Counted from the stretch's first letter, positions 1 through 6,175 are shown. The stretch is 6,398 bases of DNA from an uncultured Acidobacteriota bacterium (GCA_902826505.1 CADEFG010000306.1:1-6398); one strand, 5' to 3'. Program-made: numbers and translations. Notes: a model not told the origin generated them from the sequence alone.

Positions 1-787
1 TGATCAAAATCTTTGGCAGTTTGATATTTTTCTTTCCGGCTTCGGCGAGCGCCGTTTCAACTTCCGCAATTTTGCGGTTCGAAGCGAGCGCGATGACGAA
101 TTGCAGAGCGGCGTTTTGATTTGCCATCAAGGCGGCGGTTTTCAGCAATTCGGGTAAAATCCGGACGATTTCTTTATGACGGCTGCCGGCAAGCAGCGCA
201 ATGATCGGTTTTTTTTCGTCGAGCTGGTATTTTGCGCAAAATTCGGCTTTGGTCAGATCTGAATGAACTTCGCGAACCGTCGGGTTGCCGACGTATTCGA
301 CGTGCGAAATGCCCTGCCGCGCATACCAATCTTTTTCGAACGGCAGGATCGTGAGCATCAGATCGACATATTTTTTGACCGCCGCGGCGCGGTATTTGCG
401 CCACGCCCAAAGCTGCGGCGAGATATAGTAAATTATTTTCAAGCCTTGTTTTTTGAGCGATTTGGCGAGTTTTAAATTAAAATCGGGAAAATCAACGAGG
501 ATCGCGGCAGCGGGTTGGCGTTCTTGTGCCGCCAATTTCAGCTTCTGAAAATCCTTCCAGAACATCGGCAAAGCCTTCGCGATTTCGGGCAGACCGACAA
601 TCGAAAAATCATCGGCATTGACGATTTCCTCAACGCCCGCTTCGCGCATTTTATGACTGGTCGCGCCGAAAAACTCGAAATTCATGTCCGGCGCCAGCTC
701 ACGGAGCGCCCGGACGAGTTTTGCCGCGTGCCCGTCGCCCGACGGCTCGCCCGCAACGATCAAAATTTTACATTCCTCATTTATCAT
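1..787 (-). CDS. lpxB: Lipid-A-disaccharide synthase LpxB, N-terminal part (cut by left edge)
   Basis: LpxB is a family GT19 glycosyltransferase. It joins UDP-2,3-diacylglucosamine to lipid X to form the lipid A disaccharide, acting at the inner face of the inner membrane. The frame is open from ATG 787-785 to the left edge and gives 262 residues, about two thirds of a usual LpxB (around 380). Visible family motifs are VAGEPSGDG at residues 11-19, FFGATSHKM at 39-47, DFPDFN at 99-104 (conserved Asp of the active site), ISPQLWAWR at 122-130, LPFEKDWY at 148-155, YVGNP at 165-169 and LLAGSR at 198-203 (family form usually LLPGSR). The ATG at 787 is chosen because a stop codon lies directly upstream in frame (788-790) and the first beta strand (KILIVAGE) needs residues before it. 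No clear Shine-Dalgarno precedes this ATG. The start codon lies inside a 7-bp repeat array. Its neighbour to the right is divergent. The identity is secure; the C-terminal third is unseen. Confidence 0.95.
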   Translation of the reverse strand, partial: MINEECKILIVAGEPSGDGHAAKLVRALRELAPDMNFEFFGATSHKMREAGVEEIVNADDFSIVGLPEIAKALPMFWKDFQKLKLAAQERQPAAAILVDFPDFNLKLAKSLKKQGLKIIYYISPQLWAWRKYRAAAVKKYVDLMLTILPFEKDWYARQGISHVEYVGNPTVREVHSDLTKAEFCAKYQLDEKKPIIALLAGSRHKEIVRILPELLKTAALMANQNAALQFVIALASNRKIAEVETALAEAGKKNIKLPKILI

Positions 788-795
788 TTATCATT
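771..795 (-). repeat. Heptamer repeat array, left copy (AATGATA units)
   Basis: Read on the minus strand, 795-771 is AATGATA, AATGATA, AATGAGG, AATG, about 3.5 tandem units of 7 bp. The second unit supplies the ATG start of lpxB (787-785), and the array then encodes its first residues (Met-Ile-Asn-Glu-Glu-Cys). The same unit recurs in the opposite orientation at 871-902. Together the arrays form a 15-bp perfect inverted repeat, 785-799 against 888-902. Confidence 0.8.
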
Positions 796-870
796 TGTCT
801 GAAATTCGATTAAAAAAAATCAAACCTTTTTAATTTGTGAAGTTGGTTAAGTATCCGCTGCCGTTCGCTG

Positions 871-902
871 AATGATAAATGATAAATGACAAATGATAAA
901 TG
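871..902 (+). repeat. Heptamer repeat array, right copy (AATGATA units)
   Basis: Tandem 7-bp units are AATGATA (871-877), AATGATA (878-884), AATGACA (885-891), AATGATA (892-898) and a partial AATG (899-902). The orientation is opposite to the array at 771-795, so the two could pair as a long stem or cruciform with about 88 bases between the perfect arms. Similar short tandem heptamers are known in several bacterial groups, but I cannot assign this one to a named family. Confidence 0.85.
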
Positions 903-985
903 TAAAACGACAACCAATTTCAACTTTGTCTGCATCAAAGCAGATGTTTTTCAAACGTATTTGCAATTTTAATTCGATACTTGCC

Positions 986-1014
986 TTGCAGAACGCATTT
1001 TTTACCTTTAAAAT
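986..1014 (+). promoter_or_regulatory. Sigma70-type promoter for the propeller gene
   Basis: TTGCAG (986-991) and TAAAAT (1009-1014) are separated by exactly 17 bp, and each matches the sigma70 consensus at four or five of six positions. Transcription would start near 1021, leaving a 5' leader of roughly 75 bases before the GTG at 1097. The prediction rests on sequence match and position only. Confidence 0.55.
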
Positions 1015-1086
1015 GCAATGTTTTGTGCTTAGTGCAATATTATTCTTTTTAGTTCTTTTTTACGCACACGTAAAAATATAAAATTC

Positions 1087-1092
1087 GGAGGA
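1087..1092 (+). promoter_or_regulatory. Shine-Dalgarno site fixing the GTG start at 1097
   Basis: GGAGGA (1087-1092) ends four bases before GTG 1097-1099. This strong site supports the unusual GTG initiator, and the frame that follows begins at once with a signal peptide. Confidence 0.8.
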
Positions 1093-1096
1093 TTTT

Positions 1097-3700
1097 GTGA
1101 AGTTTCACATTTTCGTATTATTTTTCATCACTATCTTATCCGGTAATTTAATTACCGCCTCGGCGCAGGTTGATTCCGTCATCGGGCAGGTTACCTCGAG
1201 CAATACCGAATCGTTCGGCAGCGGCATTTCCGGCGACGGTCGTCTTATCGTTTTTGAATCAGCCGGCAATCTCGCCACCGACAACCCGCAAAACTCGGAC
1301 GGCAACCGCGAAATTTTTCTTTTCGACTATGCCCAGCGGCGCATTTTCCAAATCACCAATACCAAAAGTCTCTTAACCGATCCGACCATGGCGCCGACAT
1401 TTAACAATGTCAAAGTTGATATAACCAATTATCGTCCGGTTATCAGCAACGATGGAAAATGGATTGCTTTCAGTTCGAACGCAACCTGCGCATATCCGGG
1501 CAACCCCGCGCCGACTCCGCCGATTCCACCGATCGTCAGCACGACCAATCCGGGAAATTTCGATGCCAACCTAACGCCCGCCGCATCAAATCCATGTATT
1601 ACCGGGACCGCTCCGAATCAAATCAATAATCTGGTCAATGACGGCAACACCGAGATCTGGCTTTACGAAGTTCCGGCGGTCGCGCCCGTCACCGATCTTT
1701 CGAGTGGCGAAGAAATACCTTTCACCAATTTAAGCGGCGGAAATTTTACGCAGGTCACAAATTCTCTCCCGAGCCGGCTGCCGGTGCCCGGCTCGACCTC
1801 GGCATTTCCGATCATCGCCGACGACAATCACGATCCGAGTATCGACGACACGGGAGCTGCGATCAGTTTTACCTCTACACGCGATCTGGTGACGGGCGGC
1901 AATCCGTCTCCGGCAGCCAATAACGACGAAATTTTCTTTCATATTCGCGGAACAACCGCCATCAAACAGGTTACGACCACACCGCGCGGCACGATCGGCG
2001 CACCGATTTATAACGCCAATTCAACGATCACAAATCTTTCACCAACGAGCTGGCGGATAGCTTTTTTAAGTAACGCCGATAATCCGATCGTCGGAATGAC
2101 CGGCAGCAACGCCGACAAAAACGAAGAGATTTTTTATACCGATCTCGATTCAGGCAGTAACTTTATCGCGACCAAACAAGTTACAACCACTTCGCGAACC
2201 AATCTTGGCGATATCGTTAATATTTTCACCTATGGCAGACGAATGAGCCGCGATGGTCGTTATATTACGTTTGATTCCTATGCCGATCTCGGGAATGCAA
2301 CGCCCGGCGCAAACCAACCGGGGTTTGCAACTTTTGTCTATGATACGACTTTGACAACGAATGCCTTCCGCCAGATCTTACCGCGAAGCGATGCCGACAG
2401 CGGTGCGCAGGGCGGCGACCAGCAACGTTATCTGGGTTTTACGGACTATGACGCCAACCGTTTGCCGGCGACCTTTGTCATGCAAACCCGTATGAATATC
2501 AAACCCGACGGCACAATTCCGGCAACCGCGAGCGATGGATTAAATAATATCGGAGCGCGTCCTTCACAGCTTTATTCTTTTCCGATCCCGGTGGCGACCA
2601 CCGCAATTTTCACCAGACAAACAAAACTTCCGACGCCGCAATTCTTTCTCGCTTCGATCCAACCCGTGACGAGTAATTCGCTTAAGCGGATGTTCTTTAA
2701 TTTGTCCAATACCGAAATCGGAACCGGCAACACCGATCTGGCAAGCGAGGTTTATTATTTCATTCTTCCGGTTGCCGATGCCCCGACCGCCGCCAGCTTG
2801 AGTTTTGCAACTGGCGCGAGCCGGATTCCCGTTTCGCCGTCGCCGGTCCCGACGCCGTCGCCAACCACCACCCCGACGCCATCGCCGACGCCGACGCCAA
2901 CCACTACGCCTTCGCCGACGCCGACCCCAACTCCGCAGCAGCCGTCCGCTGTGCAGGGCGTCTCAGCCGGAATGTTGGCTATTTTGGATTACAGCTCGGG
3001 AACGAACTCGCCGGTCATTGCCCGCACTGCCGTCGGTTCGCTTGATCGAAGATTTACTCTTCCGATCGAATTAAGCGGCGTGACGATGACGATCAACGGC
3101 GCGGCTTGCGGATTAAAATCCGTCGGACAGCGGCAAATTGTGTTTGTTGTCCCGCCCGGCTTGGGCGGAACCGATACCGGCGCGGTTTACCCGGTAGTCG
3201 TAAACAATAACGGAACGGTTTTCAAAGGAAATATTACGCTTGTTCCGACGAGACCCGATATTTTCACCGACCTGCTGGTGCCGGGTCCCGGCGGGCGGGC
3301 ACAGGTTTTCAACGCGACCAATCGCGTTCTGACGCGCGAGCCTTTTACCACAACGACCTTTAAATTACGTGCCAGCCGACGTGTCGCGTCAGTTTTGCGG
3401 GTTTATTTAACCGGCGTTCAAAACGTTTCGAGTCTGGCAATTACGGTCAGGATCGGAAGCGTGACAATCGGCGCCGACACAACCAATACCCCGCCGAATA
3501 CCGTTTTACCGACGAATACGATCTTAGTTGAACCTGGCGTTTATACCTATGATTTCCGAATTCCCTGTAATTTCGCCAACGTCCCGGCTTGTACGCTAAA
3601 TAGTGCGGGCGACCAGCCGATCGTCGTGACGGTGACGGTTAATGGAATTCAGTATCAAAGCCGTCTGGATGATACCGCGCCGCGAGTGTTTATTCTTTAG
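1097..3700 (+). CDS. Secreted PD40/beta-propeller protein with Pro/Thr linker and TIGR03437-like C-terminal domain
   Basis: This is an exported 867-residue protein of unknown role, starting at GTG with a strong ribosome site. Residues 1-23 are a signal peptide (basic start, hydrophobic core, ASA before Q24). Residues 25 to about 570 carry TolB/PD40-like propeller units, each with an [S/D]-x-[D/T]-G-x-x-[I/L]-x-F-x-S strand and an N-x-E-I-[F/W]-x-[Y/H/D] strand. Clear examples lie near 45-88, 117-222, 249-294, 318-364 and 384-425, and KQVTTT recurs at 290-295 and 360-365. Residues 580-617 are a Ser/Pro/Thr linker. Residues 618-867 form a beta-rich domain with an LSGVTMTINGAACGL segment and a following RPDIFT segment that recall the TIGR03437 domain common in acidobacteria; C824 and C832 could form a disulfide. 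I infer an extracellular or cell-surface location, perhaps binding. No catalytic motif or membrane anchor other than the signal peptide is visible. It appears to be a single-gene unit with its own promoter and terminator. Confidence 0.85.
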   Translation: MKFHIFVLFFITILSGNLITASAQVDSVIGQVTSSNTESFGSGISGDGRLIVFESAGNLATDNPQNSDGNREIFLFDYAQRRIFQITNTKSLLTDPTMAPTFNNVKVDITNYRPVISNDGKWIAFSSNATCAYPGNPAPTPPIPPIVSTTNPGNFDANLTPAASNPCITGTAPNQINNLVNDGNTEIWLYEVPAVAPVTDLSSGEEIPFTNLSGGNFTQVTNSLPSRLPVPGSTSAFPIIADDNHDPSIDDTGAAISFTSTRDLVTGGNPSPAANNDEIFFHIRGTTAIKQVTTTPRGTIGAPIYNANSTITNLSPTSWRIAFLSNADNPIVGMTGSNADKNEEIFYTDLDSGSNFIATKQVTTTSRTNLGDIVNIFTYGRRMSRDGRYITFDSYADLGNATPGANQPGFATFVYDTTLTTNAFRQILPRSDADSGAQGGDQQRYLGFTDYDANRLPATFVMQTRMNIKPDGTIPATASDGLNNIGARPSQLYSFPIPVATTAIFTRQTKLPTPQFFLASIQPVTSNSLKRMFFNLSNTEIGTGNTDLASEVYYFILPVADAPTAASLSFATGASRIPVSPSPVPTPSPTTTPTPSPTPTPTTTPSPTPTPTPQQPSAVQGVSAGMLAILDYSSGTNSPVIARTAVGSLDRRFTLPIELSGVTMTINGAACGLKSVGQRQIVFVVPPGLGGTDTGAVYPVVVNNNGTVFKGNITLVPTRPDIFTDLLVPGPGGRAQVFNATNRVLTREPFTTTTFKLRASRRVASVLRVYLTGVQNVSSLAITVRIGSVTIGADTTNTPPNTVLPTNTILVEPGVYTYDFRIPCNFANVPACTLNSAGDQPIVVTVTVNGIQYQSRLDDTAPRVFIL
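2834..2947 (+). repeat. Low-complexity Ser/Pro/Thr linker repeat (residues 580-617)
   Basis: This stretch inside the propeller gene is built from CCG, ACG, TCG and ACC-type codons and encodes alternating S/T-P pairs with two TTT triplets. It separates the propeller from the C-terminal domain and is probably an extended, flexible linker. The near-repetitive DNA could change length by slippage in steps of three or six bases without breaking the frame. Confidence 0.85.
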
Positions 3701-3718
3701 ATTGGCGGACAATTTGAA

Positions 3719-3767
3719 GGGCAAAAGTTCTGGTTATAAGCTGATTAACCGAACTTTTGCCCTTTCC
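3719..3767 (+). terminator. Rho-independent terminator of the propeller gene
   Basis: A perfect 12-bp stem (GGGCAAAAGTTC, 3719-3730, with its complement at 3751-3762) continues, after one bulged T, into a 5-bp inner stem (GGTTA 3732-3736 with TAACC 3746-3750) and a 9-base loop. A pyrimidine-rich T tract follows from 3763. It starts 19 bases after the stop codon and separates the propeller gene from ilvE. Confidence 0.85.
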
Positions 3768-3904
3768 TTTTAAATATACTATTCTTGAATGCATGCTATA
3801 AATTTATATTTTAAGTAATTTCTGAATTTTGGTCTGGTTTGCTATTTATTCTTAATAGCAATTTCTATTAATACATATCCTGGAAGGAGCAATTTTATAA
3901 AATT
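3768..3904 (+). promoter_or_regulatory. AT-rich ilvE leader with small hairpin and distant Shine-Dalgarno
   Basis: This gap must hold the ilvE promoter, because a strong terminator precedes it. Candidates are weak: TTGAAT (3785-3790) with TATAAA or TATATT boxes that follow too closely. An 8-bp perfect inverted repeat (TTGCTATT 3839-3846, AATAGCAA 3854-3861, 7-base loop) could be an operator or a leader hairpin. GGAAGGAG (3882-3889) is a strong ribosome site but lies 15 bases before ATG 3905, longer than usual. No start codon lies in frame between them. No leader peptide rich in Leu, Ile or Val codons and no T-box-like element was recognised. Confidence 0.45.
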
Positions 3905-4894
3905 ATGTCAACAAAAGATGTTAACACTTTGCGGATTGCGCCGAAAATCTGGCGCAACGGTGAATTGATCGATTGGAATGATGCGCGGGTTCACGTGATG
4001 ACGCACGCGATCCATTACGGGTCGAGCGTTTTTGAAGGAATTCGGGCTTACGAAACCGTCAACGGAACCGCTGTTTTTCGGCTCACCGAACATATGCAGA
4101 GGCTCGTCAATTCGGCGAAAATCTACCGGATGGACATCAAATTCACGCGCGAAGATTTTTGCAAAGCGGCGGTTGATGTCGTCCGCGACAGCGAACTCGA
4201 AGCGTGTTATCTGCGCCCGATCATCTTTCGCGGTCTGAACGAAGAAAAACCCGCGTTCGGCGTCAATCCGTTTCCGAATCCGGTTGACTGTTATATTGCG
4301 GCTTGGGACTGGGGCAAATATCTCGGCGAAGAAGCGCTTGAAGCCGGTGTTGACGTTTGCGTTTCGAGCTGGACGCGGATCACGACCAATTCGCTGCCGG
4401 CGGTCGCCAAAGCCGGCGCGAACTATATGAATTCCCAACTGATCAAAATGGAAGCGCTTTTAGCCGGATATTCCGAAGGCATCGCGCTCGACGATCGCGG
4501 TTTCGTTTCCGAAGGTTCGGGCGAAAATCTATTTTTGGTCAATAACGGAACGCTCATTACGCCGCCGCTCGGCGCTTCGATTCTGCCCGGAATTACGCGC
4601 GATTCGGTCGTTCAGATCGCCCGCGAACTCGGGATTCCCGTGCAGGAAACGACCGTTCAACGCGCCGCGCTTTATCTCGCGGACGAACTGTTTTTCACCG
4701 GAACCGCCGCCGAAATCACGCCGATTCGTTCGGTTGACCGCATCACGATCGGTACGGGCAAACGCGGCGAGATCACTAAATTGCTGCAAGACCGTTTCTT
4801 TGAAGTCATACGCGGCGAACGTCCCGCGCCAAACGACGCGCCGTGGCTGACATACGTCAACGAATCAGCGGAAAAAAAAACGGCTAATGGCTGA
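3905..4894 (+). CDS. ilvE: Branched-chain amino acid aminotransferase IlvE (PLP fold type IV)
   Basis: IlvE is a cytoplasmic PLP enzyme that interconverts Leu, Ile and Val with their 2-oxo acids, using glutamate/2-oxoglutarate. It catalyses the last step of branched-chain amino acid synthesis. The 329-residue length is close to the E. coli enzyme with about ten extra residues at the N-terminus, and family landmarks keep that offset. They are HAIHYGSSVFEGIRAY at 34-49, YLRP at 102-105, the Schiff-base lysine K169 in AVAKAGANYMNS, E203 in SEGSGENLF, LPGITRD at 227-233 and GTAAEITPIRS at 266-276. All residues needed for PLP binding and catalysis appear intact. D-amino acid aminotransferase and aminodeoxychorismate lyase share the fold but lack this set of motifs, so IlvE is the best call. 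It stands alone between two terminators rather than in an ilv or leu operon. Confidence 0.95.
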   Translation: MSTKDVNTLRIAPKIWRNGELIDWNDARVHVMTHAIHYGSSVFEGIRAYETVNGTAVFRLTEHMQRLVNSAKIYRMDIKFTREDFCKAAVDVVRDSELEACYLRPIIFRGLNEEKPAFGVNPFPNPVDCYIAAWDWGKYLGEEALEAGVDVCVSSWTRITTNSLPAVAKAGANYMNSQLIKMEALLAGYSEGIALDDRGFVSEGSGENLFLVNNGTLITPPLGASILPGITRDSVVQIARELGIPVQETTVQRAALYLADELFFTGTAAEITPIRSVDRITIGTGKRGEITKLLQDRFFEVIRGERPAPNDAPWLTYVNESAEKKTANG

Positions 4895-4920
4895 TTAACC
4901 GACGATAAGTCCTGATTACA

Positions 4921-4976
4921 AGAGATTTTGTTTGATAATTTGTGATTTTTTCACAACAAACAAAATCTCTTTTTTT
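4921..4976 (+). terminator. Rho-independent terminator of ilvE
   Basis: A 14-bp perfect stem (AGAGATTTTGTTTG, 4921-4934, with its complement 4957-4970) encloses a second 6-bp stem (TTGTGA 4940-4945, TCACAA 4951-4956) with a 5-T loop. The 5-base bulge 4935-4939 lies on one side. The stem runs into seven Ts (4970-4976). It begins 26 bases after the ilvE stop. The T run ends only eight bases before the next start codon, so the site also lies in the leader of the cupin gene. Confidence 0.9.
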
Positions 4977-4984
4977 ATTAGAGT

Positions 4985-5302
4985 ATGAAATTTAGCATCG
5001 AAGAATTTCGCGCCAAGCTTCCGCTTCCCGCGAACGAAAAATGGAAAGACGGCGTCTGGTTTGCGAACGCTTTTACAAAAGGCGATTTCGAACTCGAATT
5101 TTTCGCGCCGCGCGGGCGTGATTACCAAACGCCGCACGAAAAGGACGAATTTTACATTATCGTCAGCGGAAATGCCGTTCTGATCAAAGAAAACGAAACG
5201 ATCAACTGCCAAACCGGCGACGCGATTTTTGTCGCGGCTGGCGAAGAACATCATTTTGAAAATATCTCGGAAGATTTTGCAACCTGGGTCATATTTTTTT
5301 AG
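4985..5302 (+). CDS. Small single-domain cupin protein, substrate unknown
   Basis: This 105-residue protein is one cupin (double-stranded beta-helix) domain. Motif 1 reads TPHEKDEFYIIVSG at residues 49-62, with H51 and E55 as likely metal ligands; the usual first histidine of the HxH pair is replaced by T49. Motif 2 reads GDAIFVAAGEEHHFEN at 78-93, with H89 as the third ligand. It ends in a DFATWVIFF strand typical of a common family of short uncharacterised cupins. No signal peptide or membrane segment is seen, so it should be cytoplasmic. Such proteins include isomerases, dioxygenase-like enzymes and small-molecule binders; nothing here decides between them. The ATG follows the ilvE terminator by eight bases with only a weak GAG (4981-4983) near it, so expression is unclear. 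The downstream gene is convergent. Confidence 0.85.
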   Translation: MKFSIEEFRAKLPLPANEKWKDGVWFANAFTKGDFELEFFAPRGRDYQTPHEKDEFYIIVSGNAVLIKENETINCQTGDAIFVAAGEEHHFENISEDFATWVIFF

Positions 5303-5478
5303 CTATTCTCTCAGAATCTTTAGGCTCTTTCGTTGCGACTTGGCGTCTTTGCGGGGAATAAAAAAATCCCGCAAAGACGCCAAGTCGCAACGCAAATCTG
5401 ACGAATTTTGACCTGCTTAGCCTCTGATTAAATTCCCAAACTTCAAGATTTGCTTACACCCCAACGGGAGCCATAATT
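5303..5478. other. Convergent intergenic region, otherwise empty
   Basis: Apart from the palindrome at 5331-5392 I see no gene or other site here. No separate T-tailed terminator is visible for ppa in 5393-5478 on the minus strand, nor for the cupin gene in 5303-5330, which suggests the palindrome may end both transcripts. Confidence 0.5.
5331..5392. repeat. Perfect 25-bp palindrome, REP-like, between convergent genes
   Basis: Arms 5331-5355 and 5368-5392 are perfect inverted complements of 25 bp around a 12-base A-rich loop (5356-5367). The right arm contains GCAAAGACGCCAAGTCGC, resembling the GCAAAGACGC-type palindromes scattered between genes in many environmental bacteria (recalled, not searched). 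It lies between the 3' ends of the cupin gene and ppa, a typical REP position. Neither strand has a T run after the stem, so it is not a standard terminator, although so strong a hairpin could still stop or protect transcripts from both sides. Confidence 0.85.
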
Positions 5479-6099
5479 TTATTTCAATTTCGCGAGCAAA
5501 TCATGATAATCCTGCATTGCGGCTTTGATCACTTCGTAAGATTCTTCGCGCCCGTATGAAAAAGCGATTTCGCATTTCGCCTCTTCGCTCGGAAGCTGTT
5601 TGTAAGTCAGAAAATAATGCTGCAGACGATTGACGATGCCTTCGGGAAGTTCGGAAAGATCGTTGTAATTTTCGTAAATCTTATCGCCGACGAGCGTCGC
5701 GATGAGTTTATCGTCCGCTTCGCCGCCGTCAATCAGACAAAATCCGCCGATCGGACGCGCTTTCAAGATAATATCGCCGCGCGGAATATGATGTTCGGAT
5801 AAAACCAGAATATCGAGCGGATCGCCGTCGCCGTCGCTGATCTCAATATTTTCCGCCTTTCTGCGCGCGTGCCCGGCGATTTGTTCGGCGCAGTAAGTTT
5901 GCGGAATAAACCCGTAATTTGCCGGCACGACGTTTGAATATTGCTGCGGTCGGTCGATTTTCAAATAGCCGGTTTCCTTGTCAACCTCGTATTTGACCGT
6001 ATCACGCGGCACGATTTCGATAAAAACCGTCACTTCGTTCGGCACTTTTTCGCCGATCGGGATGCCGTGCCAGGGATGTGCTTTATTTATTCTGAACAT
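5479..6099 (-). CDS. ppa: Inorganic pyrophosphatase, family I (soluble)
   Basis: Ppa is a cytoplasmic Mg-dependent enzyme that splits pyrophosphate to two phosphates and so drives nucleic acid, protein and lipid synthesis forward. The 206 residues hold the full family I active site. With E. coli numbers in brackets these are K36 (29), E38 (31), R50 (43), Y62 (55), the signature DGDPLD at 91-96 (65-70), D124 (97), D129 (102), K131 (104) and Y166-K167 (141-142). It is about 30 residues longer than E. coli Ppa. The extra length lies in an N-terminal segment with AHPWHGI (7-13) and in an insert before the signature (about 70-88). From memory this arrangement matches the chlamydial-type subgroup. 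The ATG at 6099 is preceded by AAAAGG at 6109-6104 (minus strand), four bases away. The gene is monocistronic as far as visible. Confidence 0.95.
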   Translation of the reverse strand: MFRINKAHPWHGIPIGEKVPNEVTVFIEIVPRDTVKYEVDKETGYLKIDRPQQYSNVVPANYGFIPQTYCAEQIAGHARRKAENIEISDGDGDPLDILVLSEHHIPRGDIILKARPIGGFCLIDGGEADDKLIATLVGDKIYENYNDLSELPEGIVNRLQHYFLTYKQLPSEEAKCEIAFSYGREESYEVIKAAMQDYHDLLAKLK

Positions 6100-6134
6100 T
6101 AAGCCTTTTATTTACCTACCATTACACAGTGTTG

Positions 6135-6155
6135 TCGAGTGTTTTCACTACTCGA
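6135..6155 (-). promoter_or_regulatory. Small hairpin in the probable ppa leader
   Basis: TCGAGT (6135-6140) and ACTCGA (6150-6155) form a 6-bp inverted repeat with a 9-base spacer. It lies about 36 bases before the ppa start and just downstream of the candidate -10 box, so it would be at the 5' end of the mRNA. It could be a stabilising hairpin or an operator; no T run follows on the minus strand. Confidence 0.35.
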
Positions 6156-6166
6156 TGTAAAACTCT

Positions 6167-6175
6167 ATAATAACA
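6167..6175 (-). promoter_or_regulatory. Extended -10 promoter candidate for ppa
   Basis: On the minus strand this reads TGTTATTAT, an extended -10 element (TG, one base, TATTAT). No good -35 box lies 17 bp upstream, which is common for extended -10 promoters. Transcription would begin near 6160, giving a leader of about 60 bases before the ppa ATG. Confidence 0.4.

Larger units (their letters stand above)
788..1096. other. Divergent intergenic region between lpxB and the propeller gene
   Basis: This stretch of about 309 bases separates two divergent genes and is AT-rich in its right half. It holds the right heptamer array (871-902), a small hairpin (TCTGC 929-933 with GCAGA 940-944, followed by a short T run), and a good plus-strand promoter (986-1014). 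For lpxB only a weak minus-strand candidate is visible: TTATCA at 878-873, 17 bp, then GATACT at 855-850. Its -35 would fall inside the right heptamer array. A 62-codon plus-strand frame at 893-1081 crosses the promoter, and I do not accept it as a gene. Confidence 0.6.

Noticed and set aside
515..802. 95-codon plus-strand frame opposite lpxB
   Set aside because: It is antisense to lpxB, whose motifs fill the minus strand; it has no family resemblance.
893..1081. 62-codon plus-strand frame starting inside the right heptamer array
   Set aside because: It contains the best promoter of the region (986-1014), has no ribosome site, and its composition follows the AT-rich intergenic DNA rather than coding sequence. 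Its Met-Ile-Asn start merely mirrors the repeat shared with lpxB.
2805..3074. 89-codon Arg-rich frame within the propeller gene
   Set aside because: It is an out-of-phase reading of the Pro/Thr linker, where CCG/ACG repeats become CGC/CGA-like Arg codons; it is a composition artefact.
3908..4438. 176-codon minus-strand frame opposite ilvE
   Set aside because: It lies fully antisense to a secure ilvE reading frame with intact motifs; its length reflects codon bias of ilvE, and it shows no recognisable domain.
4916..5254. 112-codon minus-strand frame opposite the cupin gene
   Set aside because: It reads antisense through the cupin gene and the ilvE terminator stem; the plus-strand frame has clear cupin motifs.
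5229..5411. 60-codon plus-strand frame across the cupin end and the palindrome
   Set aside because: It overlaps the cupin in another phase, and its second half is only a translation of the palindromic repeat (the KSRKDAKSQRK-like string).
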